A stretch of 64,000 nucleotides of DNA from assembly GCA_965261015.1 (NCBI GenBank), contig CBDHCC010000001.1, positions 1,674,001 to 1,738,000 of the forward strand. The letters run 5' to 3'. The notes under the pieces are model-generated. The model had not been told where the DNA came from. It worked only from the letters and a program-made list of their open reading frames with translations, and searched no databases. A program made the position numbers and the translations under genes. The stretch is from CBDHCC01 sp965261015 (lineage in GTDB: Bacteria; Pseudomonadota; Alphaproteobacteria; Sphingomonadales; Sphingomonadaceae). Shown here in pieces: positions 40,149-49,812 of the stretch (position 1 is the first letter of the stretch; each line of letters begins with the position of its first letter).

Positions 40149-41372
40149 ATGACCGACCCCTCTCCCCTCGCCCGCCCCTTCCCCGATCTGCCGCCCGTCG
40201 CCGGGTGCGAGGCACGCACCGCGCGCGCCGGTTACAAGGACTGGGATCGCGACGACCTGACGCTCCTCACCTTCGCGGCGGGCACGGCGGTCGCCGGCGT
40301 CACCACCAAGTCGCGATGCCCCTCCCCAGAGGTCGAATGGTGCCGCGCCGCCCTGCCCCATGGCAGGGCCCGCGCGCTCGTCGTGAACGCGGGCAACGCC
40401 AACGCCTTCACGGGTGCGGCCGGCCGCGAGGCGGTGGAGGCGATCGCGGCCAAGGTCGCCTGGGCCACCGGTTGTGCGCCGATGGAGGTGTTCGTCAGCT
40501 CCACGGGCGTGATCGGCGTTCCCCTGCCGATCGCCATTGCGGAGGCGGGACTCGACGCCGCGCTCGCTTCGGTGCCCGCCGGGTGGCCGGCGGTGGCGCG
40601 CGCGATCGGCACCACGGACACGTTCCCGAAAGGCGCGGTGGCGCGCGCGATGGTTGGCGGACGCGCGGTCGAGCTGGTGGGAGTCGCCAAAGGGTCGGGC
40701 ATGATCCAGCCGGACATGGCCACCATGCTGGCCTACCTCGTCACCGACCTCGCCGTCGATCCGCCGCTCTGGCAGGCGATGCTGGAGGACGCGGTCGCCG
40801 GCAGCTTCAACCGGATCACCGTGGATGGCGACACCTCGACCAGCGACACCGTGCTCGCCTTCGCCACCGGGTCCGGCGGGGGCGAGACGTTGCGCGACCC
40901 CGACGATCCCGGCGCGGACGCGGTGCGGGCCGCGCTCACCGACCTCTGCCACCAGCTCGCCCAGCTGGTCGTGCGGGACGGCGAGGGTGCGACCAAGCTG
41001 ATCGCGGTGACCGTCGCCGGCGCCGAGAGCGACGACAGCGCGACCGTGGTCGCGCGCTCCGTCGCCAACTCCCCGCTCGTCAAGACCGCCGTGGCGGGCG
41101 GTGACGCGAACTGGGGGCGCGTCGTCATGGCCGTCGGCAAGGCGGGCGAGCCGGCCGACCGCGATCGCCTGTCCATCCGCTTCGGCGGGGTGGAAGTGGC
41201 ACGCGACGGTCGGGTCGTGGCGGATTACAACGAGACGCCGGTGGCCGCGCATCTCGCGGGGCAGGAGGTCGCGATCGACATCGATCTGGGCCTGGGCGAC
41301 GGCCGCTCGACCGTGTGGACCTGCGACCTGACCCACGGCTACATCCGGATCAACGCCGACTATCGCAGCTGA
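40149..41372 (+). CDS. argJ: Bifunctional ornithine acetyltransferase / N-acetylglutamate synthase
   Basis: The 407-residue self-processing enzyme recycles acetyl groups from N-acetylornithine to glutamate in arginine synthesis. The autocleavage site region KGSGMIQPDMATMLAYL is complete, with the nucleophilic Thr in ATML. Other landmarks are VVNAGNANAFTG, VSSTGVIGVPLP and NWGRVVMAVGKAG; the C-terminus ends IRINADYRS. ATG 40149 gives the normal length. A GST gene follows after 29 bp. Confidence 0.95.
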   Translation: MTDPSPLARPFPDLPPVAGCEARTARAGYKDWDRDDLTLLTFAAGTAVAGVTTKSRCPSPEVEWCRAALPHGRARALVVNAGNANAFTGAAGREAVEAIAAKVAWATGCAPMEVFVSSTGVIGVPLPIAIAEAGLDAALASVPAGWPAVARAIGTTDTFPKGAVARAMVGGRAVELVGVAKGSGMIQPDMATMLAYLVTDLAVDPPLWQAMLEDAVAGSFNRITVDGDTSTSDTVLAFATGSGGGETLRDPDDPGADAVRAALTDLCHQLAQLVVRDGEGATKLIAVTVAGAESDDSATVVARSVANSPLVKTAVAGGDANWGRVVMAVGKAGEPADRDRLSIRFGGVEVARDGRVVADYNETPVAAHLAGQEVAIDIDLGLGDGRSTVWTCDLTHGYIRINADYRS

Positions 41373-41401
41373 TCCCTCGGCTGTGCGCCACAGGAGTGTC
41401 C

Positions 41402-42298
41402 ATGACCCCGCCCATCGTTCTGCACCACTACTCCAACTCGCCCTTCGCGGAGCTGGCGCGGCTTGCTTTGGGGCGGAAGGGCGCGCGCTATGGCCGGGTC
41501 GAGATACCGGCCGTGTCGCCCAAGCCGGACCTGGTGGCGCTGACCGGCGGGTACGAGCGCACGCCGGTGCTGCAGATCGGCGCGGACATCCATTGCGACA
41601 CAGTGGCGATCTGCGCGGCGTTGGAGGATGGGGTGGACGGCCCCACCCTCTACCCGGCACCCCTGGGCCGCGCGGCCCTGCCGATCGCGCTGTGGGCGGG
41701 CGGTGCCGCCTTTGGCTGGGCGGTGGGCACCGGACTGGGAGCGGTGGCCGACCGGTTGCCCGACGCTTTCTGGGCCGATCGGCGGGCGCGCTTCGGCCTG
41801 GATCGCGAGGCGCTCGCCCGCGCGCGACCCCACAACGACGCGCAGTTCGCCGCGACGCTGGGCGTGATCCGCGACACCCTGTCGGACGGCCGGAGCTTCG
41901 TCGGCGGCGACGAGCCGGGTCACGCCGACCTGGCGCTCTATATGCTTGTGTGGTTCCAGCGCATGCGTGGCGTGGCACCCGCCGCCTTTGGCGAGCCTGT
42001 CGCCGGCTGGGCGGAGCGGGTGGCCGCGATCGGCCATGGGGATGGCGAGGACTGGACCGCCGACCAGGCGATCGCCGCGGCACGCGAGCACGAGCCCGTG
42101 GGTGAGTTCGCGGTGGAGGGGGACTGGAGCACGGGCGAACAGGTCGCCGTGCGAACCGACACGCCGGATCGGGCGGCGGTCACCGGCACGCTGGTCGGCC
42201 TGGACGACCGGCGGATCGTGGTCGAGCGCAACGACGCGCGGGCGGGCCGGGTTCGCGTGCACCTGCCTCGCATGGGCCAGGTCTTGACCCGCGCATGA
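41402..42298 (+). CDS. Glutathione S-transferase family protein with C-terminal beta-rich extension
   Basis: 298 residues. The thioredoxin-like N-terminal domain starts IVLHHYSNSPFAELARLALG and has the cis-Pro in RTPVLQIGADIHCDT; the helical domain follows to about residue 215. An extra ~60 residues (GEFAVEGDWSTGEQVAVRTD to the end) look like a small beta domain not present in ordinary GSTs. The Ser of SNSPF is a candidate catalytic residue. The substrate cannot be assigned. The stop overlaps the next ATG (ATGA). Confidence 0.85.
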   Translation: MTPPIVLHHYSNSPFAELARLALGRKGARYGRVEIPAVSPKPDLVALTGGYERTPVLQIGADIHCDTVAICAALEDGVDGPTLYPAPLGRAALPIALWAGGAAFGWAVGTGLGAVADRLPDAFWADRRARFGLDREALARARPHNDAQFAATLGVIRDTLSDGRSFVGGDEPGHADLALYMLVWFQRMRGVAPAAFGEPVAGWAERVAAIGHGDGEDWTADQAIAAAREHEPVGEFAVEGDWSTGEQVAVRTDTPDRAAVTGTLVGLDDRRIVVERNDARAGRVRVHLPRMGQVLTRA

Positions 42299-43086
42299 CG
42301 CTCGACACGCCTGTCGCGGCGCTGATCCGCCAGGTCGCCGCCGACCGCATCCTGCCGCGCTTTCGCCATTTGAGCGCGGACGACGTCATGGAGAAGACAC
42401 CGGGCGATCTGGTCACGGTCGCCGATCGGGAGGCGGAGGTGGCGCTGTCCGAGGGCTTGGTGCCCCTCATCCCCGGTGCCCGGATCGTGGGCGAAGAAGC
42501 GTCGGCTGCCGATCCGTCCCTCCTGGAGGGGCTGGATCGCGGGACCGTGTGGATAGTCGACCCGATCGACGGCACCGGCAATTTCGCCGCCGGCCAGCCA
42601 CCCTTCGGCGTCATGATCGCCCTGATCGAGGATGGCGTGGTGGTCGCCGGGTGGCTCTACGATCCCCTGCGCGACCGCATGTGCCACGCCGCGAGCGGGG
42701 CCGGAGCATGGGTCGACGGCGAGCGCATCCAGGCGCGACCCACCGATCAGCCGCTGCCGATCGCGGCGCTGGGCACGTCCTACATGCCCGCCGGCATGCG
42801 CGAGGACCTGGAGGCGCGGGCCGAAGGCCGGCTCGTCACGCACCCGATCCCACGCTGCGCGGCCGAGCAATATCCCCGCCTGGTGCTGGGCCAGAACGAC
42901 CTGACGGTGTTTCAGCGGACACTGCCGTGGGACCACGCGCCGGGCGCGCTGTTCGTGAACGAGGCCGGCGGACGTGTCGCCCGGCCGGACGGGAGCGAAT
43001 ATCGCGCCTGGGACGGACGGACCGGCCTGCTGGGCGCGTGCTCGCCGGCGATGTGGGATCGGGGAGCGGCGATCCTGTTCGGCTGA
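42295..43086 (+). CDS. Inositol monophosphatase family protein
   Basis: The 263-residue Mg-dependent phosphatase carries the family motifs GDLVTVADREAE, IVGEEAS, WIVDPIDGTGNFAAG (the metal-binding DPIDGTxNF) and WDHAPGALFVNEAGG. Family members act on inositol phosphates, 3'-phosphoadenosine 5'-phosphate, histidinol phosphate or fructose 1,6-bisphosphate; the sequence alone does not decide. The ATG overlaps the GST stop by 4 nt, so the two are coupled. It ends 24 bp from convergent trxA. Confidence 0.92.
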   Translation: MTLDTPVAALIRQVAADRILPRFRHLSADDVMEKTPGDLVTVADREAEVALSEGLVPLIPGARIVGEEASAADPSLLEGLDRGTVWIVDPIDGTGNFAAGQPPFGVMIALIEDGVVVAGWLYDPLRDRMCHAASGAGAWVDGERIQARPTDQPLPIAALGTSYMPAGMREDLEARAEGRLVTHPIPRCAAEQYPRLVLGQNDLTVFQRTLPWDHAPGALFVNEAGGRVARPDGSEYRAWDGRTGLLGACSPAMWDRGAAILFG

Positions 43087-43110
43087 CCGCCCCGTCGATC
43101 CCTAAACCGA

Positions 43111-43434
43111 TCAGCCCAGCTCGCTTTCCAGCCAGCTCTTCAGCGCGCTCTTGGGGGCCGCTCCGACCTTGGTCGCCGCCAGCTCACCGCCCTTGAACAG
43201 CATCATGGTGGGAATGCCCCGAACGCCGAGCTGTCCGGCCATTTCCGGGTTCTCGTCGATGTTCAGCTTCGCGATCGTCACCTGCCCGACCAGTTCGTCG
43301 CTGATCTCTTCGAGCGCGGGTCCGATCATCTTGCACGGGCCGCACCATTCCGCCCAGAAATCCACCAGCACGGGCGTGTCGCTGCCCGTCACGTCGCTGG
43401 CAAAGCTCTGGTCGGTGATCGTCTTGGTCGCCAT
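43111..43434 (-). CDS. trxA: Thioredoxin
   Basis: The 107-residue disulphide reductant has the canonical active site FWAEWCGPCKMIGP and the cis-Pro loop VRGIPTMMLFKGG. ATG 43434 has AAGGAGAC about 7 nt upstream; a longer open frame begins at 43482 but is not conserved. It lies 57 bp downstream of addA on the same strand, as in many alphaproteobacteria, and may be read from the addBA transcript or its own promoter. Confidence 0.96.
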   Translation of the reverse strand: MATKTITDQSFASDVTGSDTPVLVDFWAEWCGPCKMIGPALEEISDELVGQVTIAKLNIDENPEMAGQLGVRGIPTMMLFKGGELAATKVGAAPKSALKSWLESELG

Positions 43435-43491
43435 GGCACTGTCTCCTTTTCGCGTCCCACGAACATGGGTTCGCCCGGTCAACGCCCCAAG

Positions 43492-46400
43492 CTAGGGATT
43501 GTTGTCCGGCGCGGAGCCGGGCTTGTGCGGGTCGAGCAGGGCGTCGGGCAGGTCGATCCAGCGCGGCTCTGTCGTGTAGAGCAGGGCCGCGCGCACCGGC
43601 CGATCGGGGAACAGCGTCCGCAGCGCCTCGCGATAGGCGGACATCTGCCGCAGATAGGCCGCCGGCACCTCGTCCGCCGAAGCCGGCACCCGTCCACCGG
43701 TTTTGAAATCGACGACCTCCACCCCGCTCTCCGTGACGACCAGCCGATCCACGGTGCCGGCCACGACCTCGCCATTCACCACCGCCGTCAGCGGCGCTTC
43801 GGCCAGTGCGTCGGGGCCCCACAGGCGCTGCCAGTCCGGTCGGTCGATCACCGCCAGCGCCGCGGCGGTCAGGCGATCCGCCGTCCCTGCATCGACGCCG
43901 CGCCGGGCCGACAGCCAGCGCCGCCCGACCGCCGCCCGGCGTTCGGGCGCGACCGGCGGCAGGCGTTCAAACAGCGCGTGGAGCAGCAGGCCGCGCTCGA
44001 TCGCCTCGGTCTGGGCGGGACCAGGCGGTCGCTCGACCGCGTCGTCCGCGCCCAGGCGGGAGGGGGCGAGCGGGCGCGGCGGCCGCGCTTCCGCCGGGGC
44101 GGGTCGCGCCAACCAGTCCGGCACGGCCAGGTCCTCCGGCGGCGCGGCCGACCGCCTCTCGCTCCCCCGACCCACCCACGGCGTCGCGTCGGCGAAGCGG
44201 CGCACGGTGCCCCAGATCGGATCGTCCCGCCACTCGGCCCCCAGCGTCGCCAGCCCCGCATCGACCGCCGCATGCCACGATTGGGCCGGCACTGGCCCGC
44301 GCGCCGAGGCCTTGCCGACCACCAGCAGCCGTTCCCGCGCGCGTGTCAGCGCCACATAGAGCAGACGGCGGTGTTCGGCGGCCTCGCGCGCCTGGTTGGC
44401 CGCGACGGCGTCCGCCAGCACCCCGGACCGCTCGGCCCCGCGCGGCGGCAGGGCGGGCAGCCGCACGTCGTCCGACAACCGCCATTCGAAGCCGCCATTG
44501 TGGCCGGCGGTCGGGTCCTTGGTCGCGTCCGCCAGGATGACGATCGGCGCCTCCAGCCCCTTGGCGCCGTGGACGGTCAGCACGCGCACCGCATCGCCGG
44601 CGTCCGCCTGCTCGCGCTTGATCTCGCTCTCGGACCGCTCGATCCAGTCAAGGAAGCGCTGAAGCCCCGGTGGCTCGGTCGCTTCGAACAGCACGGCGGC
44701 GTTCGACAGCTCTTCCAACGGGTCGCGCGCGTCGCGGCCCAGCCGGGCGAGCAGCTTGGCCCGCCCGTCCAGCGGACCCGACAGGATTCGCTCCAGGAAC
44801 TCGTAGGGGCGCAGGAAGTCGGCGCGGGCCAGCATGTCGCGCAACGGTGTCAGCTCCGCCTCCGGCCGGGTGTCGCGCAGGTGTCGCCACAGCGTCCCCT
44901 GCTCTCGCACGGCACGCACCATCAGTTCGTCCTGGGTCCAGCCCAGCAGGGGGGAGACCAGCAGGCTGGCGAGCGCCAAGTCGTCGGCGGGCTGCAGCAC
45001 CCACCGGATCGCCGCGAGCAGATCCTGCACCACCAGGGGCGCGGACAGGAACAGCCGATCCACACCCGCGACCGGCACGCCCTCTTCGTAGAGGCGCGCG
45101 ACCAGCAGCGGGACGTATGGCCCGCGCGCGCGGGCGAGCACCATGATGTCACCGGGACGCACCGGGCGGGGGGGATGGCCGACGGTCAGGCCCTCGTCGA
45201 TCCAGGCACGCACCTGCCACGCGATCCGCTGGGCCAGCCGGCGGTCGGCGTCGTCCAGCCAGCCCTCGTCCCGGTCCGCCCCCTCCCCTTCGCCGGCCTC
45301 GTCCGCTTGCCTGGCCGCGACGGGCTGAGCCAGGATCACCTCGCCCGGACCGCCGGTGGCGCTCTCGTGCGCCGCGGCGGCCACTCCGGGTCCTAGCGCG
45401 TCCTCGCCCAGCTGCCCGACGACGGCGTCCACGACCCGCAGGATGGCAGGGGTGGAGCGGAAGGATCGAGTCAGCGCCAGCTCGGCCATCGGGGTCCCGA
45501 CAGCCGCCGAACGGTCGCCAAAGCGTGTGCGGGCGGCCGCGAAGGCGGCGGGATCGGTGCCCTGGAACCCGAAGATCGCCTGTTTGAAGTCGCCCACCGC
45601 GAACAGCGTCCGCGTGACCGGCGCGTCCTGCTCCGTGCGCCCGGCGAAGAACTCGTCGGCGAGCGCTTCCACCACGCGCCACTGGTCCGCATTGGTGTCC
45701 TGCGCCTCGTCCACCAGGATGTGGTCCACGCGCGCGTCCAACTTGTAGCGGACCCAATCGGCCATGGCGGATTGGCTGAGCAGGTCGCCGGCACCCGCGA
45801 TCAGGTCGTCATAATCCACCAGCCCCGCGCCCCGCTTGGCCGCGGCGAAGGCGTCGGCAAAGGCGCGGCCCGCCGTCAGCGCCTCGGCCAGCTCATCGAC
45901 ATAGCGGGCCAGCGCCTCCAACCCGACAATCGTCGCCAAGGTCTGGCAGATCGTCTGCTGCCACGCCTCCGCGTCCGGCTCCTGCTTGATCAGCCGGCCG
46001 ATGCCGCGCGGGGCACCGGTGGCCGTCCACATCGCGCCGCACGGCAGGTCCATGCGGCCGGCACGTTCGGATGGAGTCAGGGCCAGCCAGCTCTCCAGCG
46101 CGTCGGCGTGGCGATCGGCGTCGCGGCCACCGCACGCGCGCACCGCCGCCGCATAAGCGGCGATCGTTGCGGTCGGGACGGCGTCGTCCGCGCAGGCCGC
46201 CGCTATCGTTTCGGCGACGGAACCGGTGAAGCCCGCGATCAGGCGCAGCCAGTCGCGCAATCCGTCCGGCAGGGCCGTCAGCACACCGCCAGCCCCGGCG
46301 CACCGGGTCAGGAAGGCGAGCGCCTCGTGCTCGCCCAGGCGGACCGACAAGGCCCCGACCGCTTGGCCGAGCGCGCCGTCCTCGTCGGCCGTCAGCAGCT

Positions 46401-46878
46401 CCGTCAGGGTCTGCCTCGCCAGCCGCGCGCGCTCGTCGTCGGCGATGATCTGAAAGCCCGGCGCCAGTCCGCTCTCCAGGGGAAAGGACGCCAGCAGCGA
46501 TTGGCAAAAGCCGTGGATGGTCTGCACCTGCAATCCGCCCCCGCCAGCGTCGAGCACGCGTGCGAACAGGCGACGCGCGCGCTTCAAAGCGTCGGGGTCG
46601 AACGCCTCGCCCATCGCCTTCAGCTCGGCGCCCAGCAGGCCGTCGTTCAGCCGCACCCACCGCGCCAGCTTGCCGTTCACCCGCCCCTGCATCTCCGCCG
46701 CGCCGGCGCGAGTGAAGGTGAGGCACAGGATCGAGTCCGGTCGCGCGCCGGACAGGAGCAGGCGGAACACGCGCGCGGACAGCACCTGGGTCTTGCCCGT
46801 GCCCGCCGATGCCGCGACCCAGCGGTGGCCGCCGGGGTCGCTCGCCTCCTTCTGCTGCGGCTGAAGGGTGACGATCAT
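43492..46878 (-). CDS. addA: Double-strand break repair helicase-nuclease AddA
   Basis: The 1128-residue UvrD-type helicase and nuclease subunit of AddAB processes DNA ends for RecA loading. Motif I is WVAASAGTGKTQVLSARVFR, motif II is ILVDEAQDTN, motif III is LFAVGDFKQAIFGFQG, and motif V/VI includes VLTVHGAKGLEAPIV and YVALTRARERLLVVG. The C-terminal RecB-type nuclease site is GVEVVDFKTGG. It starts at ATG 46878, 33 bp after addB. Confidence 0.96.
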   Translation of the reverse strand: MIVTLQPQQKEASDPGGHRWVAASAGTGKTQVLSARVFRLLLSGARPDSILCLTFTRAGAAEMQGRVNGKLARWVRLNDGLLGAELKAMGEAFDPDALKRARRLFARVLDAGGGGLQVQTIHGFCQSLLASFPLESGLAPGFQIIADDERARLARQTLTELLTADEDGALGQAVGALSVRLGEHEALAFLTRCAGAGGVLTALPDGLRDWLRLIAGFTGSVAETIAAACADDAVPTATIAAYAAAVRACGGRDADRHADALESWLALTPSERAGRMDLPCGAMWTATGAPRGIGRLIKQEPDAEAWQQTICQTLATIVGLEALARYVDELAEALTAGRAFADAFAAAKRGAGLVDYDDLIAGAGDLLSQSAMADWVRYKLDARVDHILVDEAQDTNADQWRVVEALADEFFAGRTEQDAPVTRTLFAVGDFKQAIFGFQGTDPAAFAAARTRFGDRSAAVGTPMAELALTRSFRSTPAILRVVDAVVGQLGEDALGPGVAAAAHESATGGPGEVILAQPVAARQADEAGEGEGADRDEGWLDDADRRLAQRIAWQVRAWIDEGLTVGHPPRPVRPGDIMVLARARGPYVPLLVARLYEEGVPVAGVDRLFLSAPLVVQDLLAAIRWVLQPADDLALASLLVSPLLGWTQDELMVRAVREQGTLWRHLRDTRPEAELTPLRDMLARADFLRPYEFLERILSGPLDGRAKLLARLGRDARDPLEELSNAAVLFEATEPPGLQRFLDWIERSESEIKREQADAGDAVRVLTVHGAKGLEAPIVILADATKDPTAGHNGGFEWRLSDDVRLPALPPRGAERSGVLADAVAANQAREAAEHRRLLYVALTRARERLLVVGKASARGPVPAQSWHAAVDAGLATLGAEWRDDPIWGTVRRFADATPWVGRGSERRSAAPPEDLAVPDWLARPAPAEARPPRPLAPSRLGADDAVERPPGPAQTEAIERGLLLHALFERLPPVAPERRAAVGRRWLSARRGVDAGTADRLTAAALAVIDRPDWQRLWGPDALAEAPLTAVVNGEVVAGTVDRLVVTESGVEVVDFKTGGRVPASADEVPAAYLRQMSAYREALRTLFPDRPVRAALLYTTEPRWIDLPDALLDPHKPGSAPDNNP

Positions 46879-46911
46879 GGAATGCTCCGCCTTGTTCCGG
46901 CCGCCGAGGGT

Positions 46912-49812
46912 TCAGTCATCGGCCTCCCTCCCCCACCATTCCTCCAGGCGCATCAGCTGGTCGTAGTCGCCGCCGCGCGTCCATTGCGGTGCCAGCTTGG
47001 CCACGAAGGGTGCCGTGCCGCTCAGATAATCGGCCGCGAGTGCGTCGAAGCAGGCGGTGGCGTGCGGCACGATGGCGTCCGGCCGCATCCGGCCGTGACG
47101 CTCCTGCTCGTCGGCGGGAGTGGCGACCTGCCCCCAGTCATCGCCTTTGCGGCGAAAGGACCAATATTCGAAGGCGTTGACCGTGTCGGCCGGCAGGTCG
47201 GAGCCGCCCTCCTGCAAAAGGAGACCATTCAGCCCCAGCTGGAGCGCGTAGCCGGCGCGCACCATCGCGGCCGACGGCGCGCCACCGGTCTTGTAGTCGA
47301 CGATCGCCAGCCCACCCTCCGCCAGTCGGTCGACCCGATCGATGCGACCCCGCAGGGTCACGCCCCCGCGCTCCAATTTGGCCACCACCTCCGTGTCCAG
47401 CACCGCGCGGCCCGCGTCACGGTCGCGGGTCAGCCGCTCGGCGACCCAGCCCAACGAGCGGAGCAGGCGCGGCTGCCACAGCGCGCGCAGCAGCGGGTGC
47501 TCTCCCTGTGCGTCGAGGTGCGCGAGCGCGCGGGGCACCAGGCGGTGCGGATCGCCGCCATCGCGCCGGTGCCACTCGTCCAGGATCGCGTGGACGTGGT
47601 TCCCGCGCCACAGCGCATCCGGCTCCTCCCCCAGTCCGGCCAGGGCGGACAGGCCCAGCACGCGCGCGGCGTAGAAGCTGTACGGATCGGCGGCCAGCCG
47701 GTCGGCGTCCGACACGCTGATCCGCCGCGGCCGCGCGGCGGCGGGCGGGCGAGGGGCCGGGCGGGCGGCGCGCTCCACGCGTTCGGGACGGTCGAGCGTC
47801 CGCGCCAGCGCCAGCGTGCGATCGTCCGGCTTCAGCCCGCCGGACATCGCCTCCAGCCGCAGCCAAAAGCGAGAGGCGACCGTCGGTGCGCCCTCGCCGC
47901 GCCGCGCCCGGGTCAGCAGGACACTCGGCGCGCCGAGCAGGTTCTGCAGGTCGTGCGCGGCCAGGCCGATGCGCCGTTCCGCCGAGGGCAGGTCCAGTTC
48001 GCGACGGATGCGGGGGGCAAGCCATGGGTCGGGCGACGGCAGCGCCGGCCACACGCCCTCGTTCAGGCCGCCAGCGATCATCAGATCGGTGTGCGCCAGC
48101 CGCGCCTCGATCAGCCCCAGGATCGCCAGGCGCGGGTGCCCACCTTGAGGGGGACGGACCGCGCGCCCCTCCAGCAGGCTGTCCAGCAGGGCCGGCCAAT
48201 CGGCCGGGTCCAGCACACCCAGCAGGCCCGCATCAGCCTCGACCTCGTTCCACCAGTCCGCCAGCGCGCGGCCGGCCGGCGCGCTCCACAAAGCCTCGTC
48301 CGCCAGCGCCTCCGCCGCGACGCGCACCCGTGCGACAAAGGCGGCGGCGTCGCAGGGCCGGCGATCGTCCAATGGAGCCAGGGCGGCGCGCGCCCGCTCC
48401 CATATGTCGGCCGCACCCTCCGGCAACTCGCCCAGCCGCGCGCCGATGCCCGCCAGCCCCGTCGGCGGCCGGACGCCACGCAACCGCAGATCCAGCGCAC
48501 GCACGCCCGACAGCCACTCCACGCGGTCCAGGCCGCCGCTGACCAGCGGGTGTTTCAGAACCGCCATGAGCCCCAGGGGCAGGAAGCGATCGGCGACCGA
48601 CGCGGCCAACTCGCGCAGGAACGCGCCCGGCGGCGTGGCGGACAGCGGAGTGCCGGCGGAATCGTCCACCACGATCCCCCACCGGCCCAGATGCGCGGCC
48701 ACCCGGCGGGCGAGCGCGCGGTCCGGGGTGACGAGCGCGGCGCGGCGACCGGGTGTCTCCAGCGCCTCTCGCATCCGGACGGCGATGGAGGTGGCCTCTT
48801 CGGCCGGCGTGTCGCACTCGATCGCCTCCACGCCGTTCAGCCGCGCCTCGGCCGGACCGCGCTCGTACCATTGGCCGGTGAAGGGCGCGGGCGCGAAGGC
48901 GCTGGCGACCAGCCGGCCGCGGCGTTCGTTCGCATCCGCGCCGCCGCCGTGCGGCCAGACCGCGACCTCGGCCCGCGCGACACCCATCTGGTCGAGCAGG
49001 CGGCGTCCCCCGAACTGCGGATGCGCCTCGCCGGCCCGATCCTGACCCAGCCAGTCCCATTCTTCATCGGGCATCTGGAGGTCCAGGCCGGCGAATACCA
49101 CTCCGCCGCGCGGCGAAAAGGCGACCGTCCGCAAGAGGCGCGACACCGCGGGAGAGCCGGTCTCCACCCCGGCCGCGACCAGAAAGCCCGGCGGCGGGGC
49201 GTCGGCCCAGCGGCGCGCCACCCGGTCCAGCAACCGATTGCGCCGGTCCGCCAGGTCGATCACGCCGCGTTGAGCCAGCAATGCGGGCCAGTCGCTCGCC
49301 AGCTCCACGAAGACGCCCAGCGACAGCTGCCAATGGGCCTGCAACTCCGGCAACAGGTCCAGGTCGGCCAGCGCGCGCGGCGACACCTCCTCGACGGTCA
49401 GCGTGTCCAGCGCGGCCCCGAGAGCGCCCGCCAACCGGAACGCCTCCGCCGCCTCGATCCGCTGGGGCAGCCGCTCGGCCAGCGCGCGTGCCAGCAGCAT
49501 ACGGCGCGCCAGCGGGGCCACGGCCGGCGGCAGCGGGTCGTCGTCCATGTGGTCCAGCGGCAGCCCGACCGCCTCGTCCAGCTCGGCATCGCCGATCACC
49601 ACCAGTCGCGGCAGGATCATGCCACCCGCGCTGGCGCGCACGAAGGCGTCACGCACGGTGCGCGCCGAGCGGGCGTTCGGCAGCAGGACCGTCCCGCCGG
49701 CCAGGTCAAGGGGACCGCGCCCGTGACGTCGGATCAGGCCGGCGGCCAGGGCGTCGGCGAAGGCGCGATGCGCGGGGATCGTCCAAACGGTAGGCCGGAC
49801 CGGCTCAGTCAC
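46912..49812 (-). CDS. addB: Double-strand break repair protein AddB
   Basis: The 966-residue partner of AddA has an inactive helicase-like fold and a C-terminal PD-(D/E)XK nuclease domain, visible as GRIDRVDRLAEGGLAIVDYKTGG. Segments typical of the alphaproteobacterial form are VLLPNARSARTVRDAFVRAS near the N-terminus and DLMIAGGLNEGVWPALPSPD in the middle. GTG 49812 overlaps the murU stop by 8 nt, tying the recycling and repair genes together in one long transcript. Confidence 0.95.
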   Translation of the reverse strand: MTEPVRPTVWTIPAHRAFADALAAGLIRRHGRGPLDLAGGTVLLPNARSARTVRDAFVRASAGGMILPRLVVIGDAELDEAVGLPLDHMDDDPLPPAVAPLARRMLLARALAERLPQRIEAAEAFRLAGALGAALDTLTVEEVSPRALADLDLLPELQAHWQLSLGVFVELASDWPALLAQRGVIDLADRRNRLLDRVARRWADAPPPGFLVAAGVETGSPAVSRLLRTVAFSPRGGVVFAGLDLQMPDEEWDWLGQDRAGEAHPQFGGRRLLDQMGVARAEVAVWPHGGGADANERRGRLVASAFAPAPFTGQWYERGPAEARLNGVEAIECDTPAEEATSIAVRMREALETPGRRAALVTPDRALARRVAAHLGRWGIVVDDSAGTPLSATPPGAFLRELAASVADRFLPLGLMAVLKHPLVSGGLDRVEWLSGVRALDLRLRGVRPPTGLAGIGARLGELPEGAADIWERARAALAPLDDRRPCDAAAFVARVRVAAEALADEALWSAPAGRALADWWNEVEADAGLLGVLDPADWPALLDSLLEGRAVRPPQGGHPRLAILGLIEARLAHTDLMIAGGLNEGVWPALPSPDPWLAPRIRRELDLPSAERRIGLAAHDLQNLLGAPSVLLTRARRGEGAPTVASRFWLRLEAMSGGLKPDDRTLALARTLDRPERVERAARPAPRPPAAARPRRISVSDADRLAADPYSFYAARVLGLSALAGLGEEPDALWRGNHVHAILDEWHRRDGGDPHRLVPRALAHLDAQGEHPLLRALWQPRLLRSLGWVAERLTRDRDAGRAVLDTEVVAKLERGGVTLRGRIDRVDRLAEGGLAIVDYKTGGAPSAAMVRAGYALQLGLNGLLLQEGGSDLPADTVNAFEYWSFRRKGDDWGQVATPADEQERHGRMRPDAIVPHATACFDALAADYLSGTAPFVAKLAPQWTRGGDYDQLMRLEEWWGREADD

